From NCBI RefSeq assembly GCF_947648125.1, contig NZ_CANSMR010000042.1, positions 1 through 48,311 of the forward strand: a stretch of DNA of 48,311 nucleotides, given 5' to 3'. Below, in pieces: positions 31,114-38,207 of this stretch. Both the position numbers and the translations under genes were made by a program. The stretch is from an uncultured Bradyrhizobium sp. Its GTDB lineage: Bacteria; Pseudomonadota; Alphaproteobacteria; Rhizobiales; Xanthobacteraceae. Each line of letters opens with the position of its first letter. Position 1 is the stretch's first letter. The notes under the pieces are model-generated. The model was not told the origin of the DNA. It did not search any database and saw only the letters and a program-made list of their open reading frames with translations.

Positions 31114-31388
31114 GCGCGACTGAACGATTCAACATGGAAGTGCGAGACGCCAGTGACCCAGGCAAGTTGCTTGGTTGGTTGTTGGTGCCGTTGGACGTGT
31201 ACCGAGGCGAGGGTGGTCACTCGTGGGCATTCGAGCTGCGCCATCGCTACGGTGATTCGCACGTTCGCCATGTGAGACTACCGATCGGTCGTTACAAGGC
31301 GCCCGGCGGACGTGACTGGTTTGCGTTTCAGGCCACTCCAGCCGACATGCCGCTGCTTCGCGAAGTAGTTGTGTTCGCGAGCGCCTGA
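31110..31388 (+). CDS. Small island protein, 92 aa
   Basis: The ATG at 31110 overlaps the stop of the membrane protein gene. The product is beta-rich, with LLGWLLVPLDVYRGEGGHSW, HRYGDSHVRHVRLPIGRYK and RDWFAFQATPADMP. No motif was recognised. The stop shares a base with the next ATG. Confidence 0.6.
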   Translation: MSATERFNMEVRDASDPGKLLGWLLVPLDVYRGEGGHSWAFELRHRYGDSHVRHVRLPIGRYKAPGGRDWFAFQATPADMPLLREVVVFASA

Positions 31389-31690
31389 TGATCCTGCGCT
31401 GCCCTGACTGCCGCACCCGGCGCACGACGCGCGGCCTGTTCATGCGCCACGTGCAGGCCACTGGGCACAAGCTGTGCAGGTGCGGCGGGTACCACTACGC
31501 ACACAGGCCCGGCTCGCCGCTGTGCGCCTACAATCCCCTGTCCGCGCTGCGGTTGGCCGACCGTGACGGTGCCGACGAGGACGACCTGATCCGCTGCGCG
31601 CTCTACATCATCAGCGAAACGCCGGCACTGGCGCCCAAGGTGCAGGCGCTGCTGGAAGACTGGAAAATCGATGTTCAATCCATTCGTTGA
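31388..31690 (+). CDS. Small zinc-finger protein, 100 aa
   Basis: The product begins MILRCPDCRTRRTTRGLFMR then HVQATGHKLCRCGGYHYAHR and PGSPLC, giving three Cys pairs or Cys/His clusters in the first 50 residues. The C-terminal half is helical and acidic (DRDGADEDDLIRCALYIISE). Similar 'CRCGGYHYAHRPGS' proteins are recalled from other phages, without known function. It ends island 3 and overlaps the baseplate hub gene by 20 bp. Confidence 0.75.
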   Translation: MILRCPDCRTRRTTRGLFMRHVQATGHKLCRCGGYHYAHRPGSPLCAYNPLSALRLADRDGADEDDLIRCALYIISETPALAPKVQALLEDWKIDVQSIR

Positions 31691-32570
31691 GCGACGTGCA
31701 CGCACCATCGTGAAGGTCACGCGGCCCGACAACGCCGGCAAGCAGACGCAGCACAGCTACACGTTCGAACAGCACCGCCAGCGCATCAGCGTGCGTCAGG
31801 GCGGCAAGCAATACGGCAATGCCAAGGTCGAGATCTTCGGTGTGCCGCTGTCGTCCATGAACCAGATTGCGCGGCTGTGGATGGAGACGCTGACACCGCA
31901 GAACGACGACACGCTGTCGATCGACGTGTGGGACGGTAAAGACTTTGTACCGCTGTTCCAAGGTGTCATCACCTGGTCGGCAGTGGACGCGTCGGGCATG
32001 CCGCAGGTGAAGCTGGTGATCGAGGCCAATGCGTCGATGATCCTGATGAACACCACCGCGAGCCCCTATGCCTCGGGCACTGGCCCCGTCGCGCTGCCGG
32101 ACGCGCTCACGAACATCATCAAGCCCCAGGGGTTCTCGCTCGACTACAGCGAGACGGCGCCACGCTACCCGATCACCGACGTACACGTGTCAGGCTCGCC
32201 GCTGGAGCAGATCTCGACGCTGATGCGCCACTACGATGACCTGACGTGGTTTTGCAACCTGCAGCGTCTGATCGTGCGCAAGGCACGCACACCGTTCAAC
32301 GAGGACGCCATCCGCATCGCAGCCGATACCGGCCTGCAGGGCTACCCGGTCTATTCGAGCAGCGGCTTGCAGCTATCGACCGTCTTCAATGCACGTCTGC
32401 GCCCCGGTGCGCCGCTCGACGTGCACGTGACGGATTTTCAATTTATAAATAAAACCAAATGGGTAACTGCCGTAATTGCACATCAGCTCGACGTGAACTA
32501 CCCGAGTGGTCAGTGGACGACCGCGCTGGCGGCAAATAGTTTTGGTGCAAAAGGCAATGGAAACGATTGA
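31671..32570 (+). CDS. Baseplate hub protein (gpD-like)
   Basis: This 299-aa protein resembles hub proteins of simple contractile tails. It contains GGKQYGNAKVEIFGVPLSSM, VWDGKDFVPLFQGVITWSAV, then SETAPRYPITDVHVSGSPLE and MRHYDDLTWFCNLQRLIVRK. The hub forms the central ring to which the spike attaches; the spike gene lies two genes downstream. The 3' end (32433-32486) is unusually AT-rich, with many A/T-ending codons, and abuts the HNH endonuclease gene. It may mark a gene-conversion tract. Confidence 0.8.
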   Translation: MFNPFVERRARTIVKVTRPDNAGKQTQHSYTFEQHRQRISVRQGGKQYGNAKVEIFGVPLSSMNQIARLWMETLTPQNDDTLSIDVWDGKDFVPLFQGVITWSAVDASGMPQVKLVIEANASMILMNTTASPYASGTGPVALPDALTNIIKPQGFSLDYSETAPRYPITDVHVSGSPLEQISTLMRHYDDLTWFCNLQRLIVRKARTPFNEDAIRIAADTGLQGYPVYSSSGLQLSTVFNARLRPGAPLDVHVTDFQFINKTKWVTAVIAHQLDVNYPSGQWTTALAANSFGAKGNGND

Positions 32571-33249
32571 TGCTGCTACGGCCAAACGCCGCGAATATGC
32601 AAGAAACTGGTACGCAAAGAACGCCGCTCACGTAGCTGCGCAGCGCGCCGAAAAGTTATTGGACGCCGCTCGGGCTGATACTGTCCAACAATATCGCCGC
32701 GAGTATTACGCGAAGAATTCGACGAAGGCGCAGCAAATGAACGCTGCGCGATATTTAGCCAATAAAGACGCACGCAAAGCCTACCAGATCGCCTATCGCC
32801 AAACTCACACTGAGCAGTTGAGAGCTGCGGACGCGCGGTGGCGTGCGGCCAATCCCGAGCGGGTGAAGCGTAACAAAGAGGCTTGGTATGTTGCAAATGC
32901 GGAGAAGATGCGCGAGCTCGCCCGCGTCGCGGGGCCTAAATGGCGTGCGGAGAATCCGGACAAGGTTAACGCTTACGCATCAAAGAAACGTGCGAAGCGG
33001 CAATTAAGGGTGCCGGGGTGGTTCGGAGAATTCGACGAGTTAGTTGCCCAGGAAGCTAGCGCACTAGCCATTGCACGCTCCGCGTACGGTATGGAGTGGC
33101 ACGTCGACCATCTAATTCCTTTGCAAGGCCGAAAAGCGTCAGGTCTTCATTGCGGACTTAATCTGCAAGTGATTCCCGCAATTCTGAATATGCAGAAGTA
33201 CAATAAGATGCAATTGATTCAACTGCTGGAGTGGCTAAACCATATCTGA
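32557..33249 (+). CDS. HNH homing endonuclease, free-standing
   Basis: This 230-aa protein starts at ATG 32557, overlapping the end of the hub gene by 14 bp. The N-terminal 150 residues are repeated short basic helices (RREYARNWYAKN, QQYRREYYAKN, RWRAANPERVK, WRAENPDKVN), a DNA-binding pattern seen in phage HNH enzymes. The C-terminal nuclease has EWHVDHLIPLQGRKASGLHC and GLNLQVIPAILNMQKYNK, with the His/Asn residues expected for HNH. Base composition is more AT-rich than in the neighbouring genes, suggesting later acquisition. It splits hub and spike genes. Confidence 0.85.
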   Translation: METIDAATAKRREYARNWYAKNAAHVAAQRAEKLLDAARADTVQQYRREYYAKNSTKAQQMNAARYLANKDARKAYQIAYRQTHTEQLRAADARWRAANPERVKRNKEAWYVANAEKMRELARVAGPKWRAENPDKVNAYASKKRAKRQLRVPGWFGEFDELVAQEASALAIARSAYGMEWHVDHLIPLQGRKASGLHCGLNLQVIPAILNMQKYNKMQLIQLLEWLNHI

Positions 33250-33251
33250 CC

Positions 33252-34100
33252 ATGAGCGCATATCCCTACCTCCCCAGCTTCGAAGACCAGTTCGACGAAG
33301 GCCGTCAGCAGGAATTCATCATCGGCCGCATGCTCGGGCGCGTGCACACAACGCAGTTGGTGCGCGTGCAGGCTGTGCGACCCACCGCCGGCAAGGTGGG
33401 TTTCGTGGACGTGCTGCCCATGGTGCAGGAGGCCGACACGGCGCGCAAGGTCATCGAACAGTCGCCCGTCTACAACGTCCCGTACATGCGCTACCAAGGC
33501 GGCCCGTCTGCGGTGGTGCTCGACCCAGCTGTGGGCGACCTTGGCCTGGTGAATTTCGCCGAACGCGACATCACCAGTGTCAAGTCGACGACGACGACGC
33601 AGGGGCCGCCAGCTACGGACCGGCGCCACGACATTGCCGACGCGCTGTACATCGGCGGCGTACTCAATCCCGAGCCGACACAATACGTGCGGTTCCAGCC
33701 CGAGGCAGGCGGCATCGACATCCACTCACCTGCATCGATCAACATCACCGCTGACGAAGACATCACCATCGATGCCGGTGGCGCTGTGCTCATCAAGGCC
33801 GGTACGCGCATCGACCTGCAGGCGCCGATCATCCAGAACACCGCGACGACGTCCTTCGGAGCCACGGCGCCGACCCTTTCGTTCCTGGGCAACATGAGCT
33901 GGCTCGGCTATGGCGGCGGGGCGGGCACGGTCACGATGGCCAACATGAACTGGTCCGTCACCGGCGGGACCATGAACTTCAGCGGCGTCGCAGTGGCCTA
34001 CACGGGCGGGACGTTCACCTACAACGGCAAGAACTTGACCGATACGCACACCCATGGCGGCGTGACGACGGGTGGCGGCACTTCCGGCGGCGTGACCTGA
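33252..34100 (+). CDS. Baseplate spike protein (Gp138/gpV-like)
   Basis: This 282-aa protein forms the membrane-piercing tip. The N-terminal OB-like domain has RVHTTQLVRVQAVRPTAGKV and GFVDVLPMVQEADTA, ending near LVNFAERDITSV. The C-terminal half has repetitive beta strands (INITADEDITIDAGGAVLIK, RIDLQAPIIQN) typical of a trimeric beta-helix. It ends with LTDTHTHGGVTTGGGTSG, where the His-x-His pair matches the iron-binding apex of such spikes. The ATG at 33252 follows the HNH stop by 2 bp. Confidence 0.9.
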   Translation: MSAYPYLPSFEDQFDEGRQQEFIIGRMLGRVHTTQLVRVQAVRPTAGKVGFVDVLPMVQEADTARKVIEQSPVYNVPYMRYQGGPSAVVLDPAVGDLGLVNFAERDITSVKSTTTTQGPPATDRRHDIADALYIGGVLNPEPTQYVRFQPEAGGIDIHSPASINITADEDITIDAGGAVLIKAGTRIDLQAPIIQNTATTSFGATAPTLSFLGNMSWLGYGGGAGTVTMANMNWSVTGGTMNFSGVAVAYTGGTFTYNGKNLTDTHTHGGVTTGGGTSGGVT

Positions 34101-34111
34101 TTCGCAACTAG

Positions 34112-34141
34112 TTGACATTGTTGAAAGATCACGGTTAGAAT
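34112..34141 (+). promoter_or_regulatory. Sigma70-type promoter, accessory island 4
   Basis: TTGACA (34112-34117) and TAGAAT (34136-34141) are 18 bp apart, 11 bp after the spike gene. The sequence AAAGATCACG before the -10 box is shared with the promoter at 75-104. Confidence 0.83.
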
Positions 34142-34168
34142 TCGTCTACCAACTAACCGGAGTCCTGA

Positions 34169-34381
34169 ATGTCTCAACAACCCGCAATGCTCGATGAACT
34201 CGCAGGGCAGCGCACGCATGTGGATCTGCGCGATTTCCTGCGCGGTGTCGATGTGGTCACATACACCGGTGCGCAGGCCGAAGAACTGCTGCGCACCGTC
34301 TTCCGGGACCGCCAGGCCCAGCAGACCGCGTTCGTCGCGCTCGCGGATTGTGGCCTGGAACTCGTACCCCTCGAATACTGA
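34169..34381 (+). CDS. Small island protein, 70 aa
   Basis: The ATG at 34169 follows CCGGAG at 34157-34162. The product reads MLDELAGQRTHVDLRDFLRG, then VVTYTGAQAEELLRTVFRD and ends GLELVPLEY. It is probably alpha/beta with no recognised motif. It is the first gene after the island promoter. Confidence 0.65.
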   Translation: MSQQPAMLDELAGQRTHVDLRDFLRGVDVVTYTGAQAEELLRTVFRDRQAQQTAFVALADCGLELVPLEY

Positions 34382-34390
34382 AAGCCCACC

Positions 34391-34696
34391 ATGACCGATC
34401 ACAACATTTGCGACGCCTGCGAGACTGTCGCCCATTGCCGCAAGCACGGCTGTATCCCTTTCACCACCCCCAGCAAAGAGCCGGCCGGGGCGGTGACGGA
34501 CATTTTGCAATTCGCGCCCAAGTTCTCGCGCGAGCAGGAGGCGAATGACCGTGCTGCTTGGGCAAAGCTGGCCGCGAAGTCGCATGGCTGGGCCGACAAC
34601 AGCGCGCCGCCAATGGCGGACGGTCGATTCGAGACTGGCTGGCACGAATCCGAATTCCAAACGTTCATGCAGGGGGTGCGTCATGGGCGTTCGTAG
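34391..34696 (+). CDS. Small Cys-rich island protein, 101 aa
   Basis: The N terminus carries a compact metal-binding cluster, ICDACETVAHCRKHGC, with four Cys and two His in the first 21 residues. The rest is polar, with DILQFAPKFSREQEANDRAA and GWHESEFQTFMQGV. No family was recognised. It overlaps the next gene by 14 bp. Confidence 0.65.
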   Translation: MTDHNICDACETVAHCRKHGCIPFTTPSKEPAGAVTDILQFAPKFSREQEANDRAAWAKLAAKSHGWADNSAPPMADGRFETGWHESEFQTFMQGVRHGRS

Positions 34697-35015
34697 AGGA
34701 CAGGGCTACAACGTGCCTAAGCCCAAGCGCGCGCACTGCCCTGAGTGCGGCAAGAAGGGTGTGAAGCAGTGGTATTCGCATCACGGCGCCCTCTGGCGTG
34801 ATTGCCAGTACTGCATGCATACGTGGGGCGAAATCAGTTGGTCAACTGCAATGGCCGAGATGAAACGCGAGCCAGCGCCGTTGTCAGAGCCTCCGAATGA
34901 AGGGGAAGACTATTGGCGACGTACCGAATCCGGGAAGTGGCTCTACACATGGGTCGGCGACAGCGAAGACCTTAAGGCATTCAAAAGCGGTAACGCATTT
35001 AAGGCGACAGCATGA
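34683..35015 (+). CDS. Small zinc-ribbon island protein, 110 aa
   Basis: The ATG at 34683 lies inside the end of the previous gene. The product has a clear zinc ribbon, AHCPECGKKGVKQWYSHHG then WRDCQYCMHTWGE, with two CxxC pairs (about residues 19-22 and 40-43). The C-terminal part is polar, with YWRRTESGKWLYTWVGDSED. The function is unknown. Its TGA overlaps the next ATG. Confidence 0.7.
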   Translation: MGVRRGQGYNVPKPKRAHCPECGKKGVKQWYSHHGALWRDCQYCMHTWGEISWSTAMAEMKREPAPLSEPPNEGEDYWRRTESGKWLYTWVGDSEDLKAFKSGNAFKATA

Positions 35016-36202
35016 TCCCCAAGAACTACAGCAACTACGAGCTCGCCCAAGAACTGCTAAGGCTCAGAACGCATAGCCCTGAGCTCATGGCTGAAGCGGC
35101 CGCACGGCTCACCGCCCTCGCATCCCGCGATGAACCCCCTGCGGTCGATGCGGGGGAGAAGGAAACCTGGCTGATTGAAGATCAAGACCACTTCCCGCGC
35201 CATCGTTGGTTGCGTATTGTGGACACCGGCAAAACCGCGCATCTCCAGTGGGAAAACGACGCCAACACTGCCACACACTTTGGCCGACGCGACGATGCCG
35301 TTGCATTCCAAAAACTGCACGTCGATTTCTGCGCCCTGTCCATCGTGACCGGGCATACGTTTCTGAACACGCCGCCCGCCCTCGCATCCCGCCCCGAACC
35401 ACCTGCGGTCGATGCGGGGGAGAAGGAGACCTTCGAGCAATGGTGGTCGCAGCAACAGGCCGTAGCGAAAGAGCGACTGCCGGGCGACGACTTCCTGATG
35501 CTGGACGAGGACAACAAGAGCCAGTACGAGGCCGCATTCAATGCCGGCCAGCGCCTCGCATCGCGCGAGGAAGCACCAGCAGAGAGCGCGCCGGCCGCAG
35601 AGGCTTTCTCGCCGGCGTTTGGCAATGACTTGCTGCATAGCAGCCGTCTGCACGAGCTTTGGGCCAAGTGCGCGCCTACGCCAAAAGGTGACGCAGCGGG
35701 TGAACTGAAGTGGCAACTCGGCTTTTTCACGGCCAAGGTGCAGGAGGAAGTGCAGGCCGCGCTAGCTGCCGCCCCCGCAACGGTAGCGCAGCCGGTGGCA
35801 CTGTTCGATGACCTGAAGTTGTCCAACACGACCGCTCCCCACACGGCAGTTTCTGCGCCTGTTGCATGGCTCCACTACGCCGCCAAGAAGCCTAGCTTGC
35901 GCCGCGTGGACTTCCATTCGGCCCCCGGTGTTGTCGAACAAGCGAATGGCTGGAAGACCATCCCGCTCGGGCCTATCGCTGCAGCCGCCCAGCGCTGCCC
36001 CTCTCAGGGATGCGCCTTGAGCGATGTTCAGTGCCGCGAGATCTACTGGTCACTGGACAAGTTCGGCAGGGAAATCGATAACTACGACTTCGGCCTTCCG
36101 ATGCTGAGCTTCGAAGATCGCGAAGAGCAGGTATTCAAGATCATCCGCGCCATCGCCGCTCTCAAGGGCACTACTCCTGGCGGGGAGGACATCGAGAAGT
36201 AG
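35012..36202 (+). CDS. Large mosaic island protein, 396 aa, with internal repeats
   Basis: The protein alternates short domains and linkers. A linker, ALASRDEPPAVDAGEKET, recurs almost exactly about 88 residues later (ALASRPEPPAVDAGEKET), and a third, weaker copy is RLASREEAPAES. Segments between them include HRWLRIVDTGKTAHLQWEND and EQWWSQQQAVAKERLPGDDF. A later Pro/Ala-rich region leads to VAWLHYAAKKPSLRRVDFHS, which resembles small domains found in many phage hypothetical proteins. The layout suggests assembly by recombination at the repeated linkers. The function is unknown. Confidence 0.65.
   Translation: MIPKNYSNYELAQELLRLRTHSPELMAEAAARLTALASRDEPPAVDAGEKETWLIEDQDHFPRHRWLRIVDTGKTAHLQWENDANTATHFGRRDDAVAFQKLHVDFCALSIVTGHTFLNTPPALASRPEPPAVDAGEKETFEQWWSQQQAVAKERLPGDDFLMLDEDNKSQYEAAFNAGQRLASREEAPAESAPAAEAFSPAFGNDLLHSSRLHELWAKCAPTPKGDAAGELKWQLGFFTAKVQEEVQAALAAAPATVAQPVALFDDLKLSNTTAPHTAVSAPVAWLHYAAKKPSLRRVDFHSAPGVVEQANGWKTIPLGPIAAAAQRCPSQGCALSDVQCREIYWSLDKFGREIDNYDFGLPMLSFEDREEQVFKIIRAIAALKGTTPGGEDIEK
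35114..35432 (+). repeat. Pair of 55-bp direct repeats within the mosaic gene
   Basis: Copies at 35114-35168 and 35378-35432 differ at only a few positions and encode the linker ALASR-x-EPPAVDAGEKET. A shorter degenerate copy begins near 35553. They lie 264 bp apart and in the same frame, so recombination would delete or duplicate one domain without a frameshift. Confidence 0.85.
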
Positions 36203-36222
36203 CCCGGCACGCACGTGCCTGC

Positions 36223-36228
36223 TATCAT
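36223..36228 (+). promoter_or_regulatory. -10 element upstream of baseplate J, leaderless start
   Basis: TATCAT ends seven bases before the ATG at 36236 and lies within GCTATCATCGCG (36221-36232), a string also used by the minus-strand promoter at 18546-18557. No convincing -35 box or ribosome binding site is present. Confidence 0.5.
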
Positions 36229-36235
36229 CGCGGCC

Positions 36236-37498
36236 ATGTCGACCACGAGCGTGCCCCTTCCGCAGTTTACGCCGACTGGCCTGGTCACGGCCAGCGAACA
36301 GGCGATTCTCCAAGGTGTGCTGGCCGACTACGTTGCAGCCTTCGCGGCGACCGGCAAGGTGCTCAATACCGAGCTGACGACGCCTCAGGGGCAGCTCGCG
36401 AGCTCGCAGGCCTACATGGTGGCCGCGTTTCAGGCGATGCTCGCGCAGCTCATCGCGAATGTTGACCCGCTGACCAGCTCGGGGGCCTACCAGGACGCGC
36501 TGGGCCGCATCTATTTCCTGACCCGGCAACAGGCGACCTATGCCTACGTTGCCGCGACCGTGGGTGGCGTGGTGGGCGCTACGCTGCCCGCAGGTTCGCA
36601 AGTGCGCTCCAGTGACGGCACCATCTGGGCCTCCGTGCTGCCGATCGTCTTTGACGGCGTGGGCGCAGGTGCTGTCGCATTCCAGGCGACAACGCCCGGC
36701 GCACTGCCCGCGGCAGGCGTGGACGACCTGAGCATCTACCAGCAGGTGCCCGGGTGGGAAAGCGTCACCAACGCAGCGCCCAGCGTGCCGGGCCGCGATG
36801 TCGAAGGCCGCGCAGACTTCGAGACGCGGCGCGCTGACAGCGTGCAGATCGGCGGCAAGGGCACACCCCAGGCCATCCGCGCGGCCGTGGCGAATGTGAC
36901 CGGTGTGTCGGACGTCTACGTCTACAACAACGGGTCTGACAGCGCTATCGTGGCGGGCTCGACGAACTATCCGATTCCTGCGCACTCGATCGCCATCAAC
37001 GTGACCGGCGGCGACGTCGAAGCCATTGCGCAGGCCATCTGGTCGAAGATCGACTGCGGCTGCGGCTTCTCGACGCAGACGACGGTCACGGTGAACATCC
37101 TAGACAGCGAGGGCTACAGCGAGCCCTTCCCGGTTTACCCGATCCGCTTCATGCACGACCGTCCGCCCACGCAGGTCTACTTCACCGTCAACGTTGCCGA
37201 CCGCGCGTCTTTGCCGGCGAACTACATCACGCTCGTGCAGCAGGCCGTCGCGACGGCCTTCGCTAGCGGCTATTCGTCGCCAGACGGTTCGATCAACATC
37301 AGCCGCGCACGCATCGGTGGCCAGGTCATCGCCGACACCTACGCCGCGCCGCTGCTCACCATCCAGAACATCACGCCCGTGTCGATCTTCATCGGGCTCA
37401 GCGCTGCACCTGCCTCGGGCGCCGCATTGACCTTCGGCATCGATCAGCAGCCCGTGTGTGCGCAGCTGAATGTTTCAGTGAACCGCGTCGCCGTGTAG
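36236..37498 (+). CDS. Baseplate J-like protein
   Basis: This 420-aa protein is a baseplate wedge component. It has LITSSGAYQDALGRIYFLTR-like features early (DPLTSSGAYQDALGRIYFLT), TPGALPAAGVDDLSIYQQVP, the block GRDVEGRADFETRRADSVQI with GGKGTPQAIRAAVANVTGV, typical of gpJ, and YITLVQQAVATAFASGYSS. The ATG at 36236 is preferred over an earlier ATG at 36215. The -10 box seven bases upstream suggests a leaderless message. It follows island 4 and restarts the tail unit. Confidence 0.88.
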   Translation: MSTTSVPLPQFTPTGLVTASEQAILQGVLADYVAAFAATGKVLNTELTTPQGQLASSQAYMVAAFQAMLAQLIANVDPLTSSGAYQDALGRIYFLTRQQATYAYVAATVGGVVGATLPAGSQVRSSDGTIWASVLPIVFDGVGAGAVAFQATTPGALPAAGVDDLSIYQQVPGWESVTNAAPSVPGRDVEGRADFETRRADSVQIGGKGTPQAIRAAVANVTGVSDVYVYNNGSDSAIVAGSTNYPIPAHSIAINVTGGDVEAIAQAIWSKIDCGCGFSTQTTVTVNILDSEGYSEPFPVYPIRFMHDRPPTQVYFTVNVADRASLPANYITLVQQAVATAFASGYSSPDGSINISRARIGGQVIADTYAAPLLTIQNITPVSIFIGLSAAPASGAALTFGIDQQPVCAQLNVSVNRVAV

Positions 37499-37511
37499 CG
37501 GAGGTTCGACC

Positions 37512-38198
37512 ATGACCACCGGCTACCTCGGTCCAACCGTCCAAAAGCAGTACTCAAATAGTGCTACTTTGCTGCAACTACTTGACTCGTTCGACCAGTG
37601 GGTCGACCTGACCCAGTTCACTGCCGACTTTCTATACAACGTCTGGGATATCTCAACGGCGGTAGGTTTCGGCCTGGACATCTGGGGGCGGATCCTCGGA
37701 CGTTCACGCTACCTGCAGGTCACGCCTACGCCCGGCGAAAACTTCGGCTTCGACAAGGGCGCCGCGCCCGGCACCAACTGGTGGCCCTGGAGTACGAAGC
37801 CGTTCTACGGCGGCCAGGCTGGCGGTACTGTTTCCTATGCACTGGACGACATTTCCTATCGCAAACTGCTGCTCGTGAAGGCTGCGGCCAACATCGCTTC
37901 GTGCGACTGCGGTTCGCTCAACTCGCTCATGCGCGCGATGTTCGGCGACCGCGGGAAGTGCTATGTCGGCTACGACATTGACCATCCGATGAACATCGGA
38001 TACCACTTCGAGTTTTCCCCTACGCCCGTCGAGCGCGCCATCATAGAATCAGGGTTGTTCCCGCAGCCGGCCGGCACTGACGCGAGCTTCATCTACGGCG
38101 TGCCGGCAGGGTTCTTCGGGTTCGCCACTGCAAACATCGGGGCAAATCCGAACTACGTCACGCCGTGGTCAGTGGCGCCCTTCTACCGGCACAGCTAG
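37512..38198 (+). CDS. Baseplate protein (DUF2612-like)
   Basis: This 228-aa protein follows gpJ, the usual place of the DUF2612 or gpI-like tail protein that connects fibres to the baseplate. Landmarks are FLYNVWDISTAVGFGLDIWG, RILGRSRYLQV, DDISYRKLLLVKAAANIASC and LNSLMRAMFGDRGKCYVGYD. The ATG at 37512 follows CGGAGG. Confidence 0.85.
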   Translation: MTTGYLGPTVQKQYSNSATLLQLLDSFDQWVDLTQFTADFLYNVWDISTAVGFGLDIWGRILGRSRYLQVTPTPGENFGFDKGAAPGTNWWPWSTKPFYGGQAGGTVSYALDDISYRKLLLVKAAANIASCDCGSLNSLMRAMFGDRGKCYVGYDIDHPMNIGYHFEFSPTPVERAIIESGLFPQPAGTDASFIYGVPAGFFGFATANIGANPNYVTPWSVAPFYRHS

Positions 38199-38207
38199 GA
38201 TACGCAC

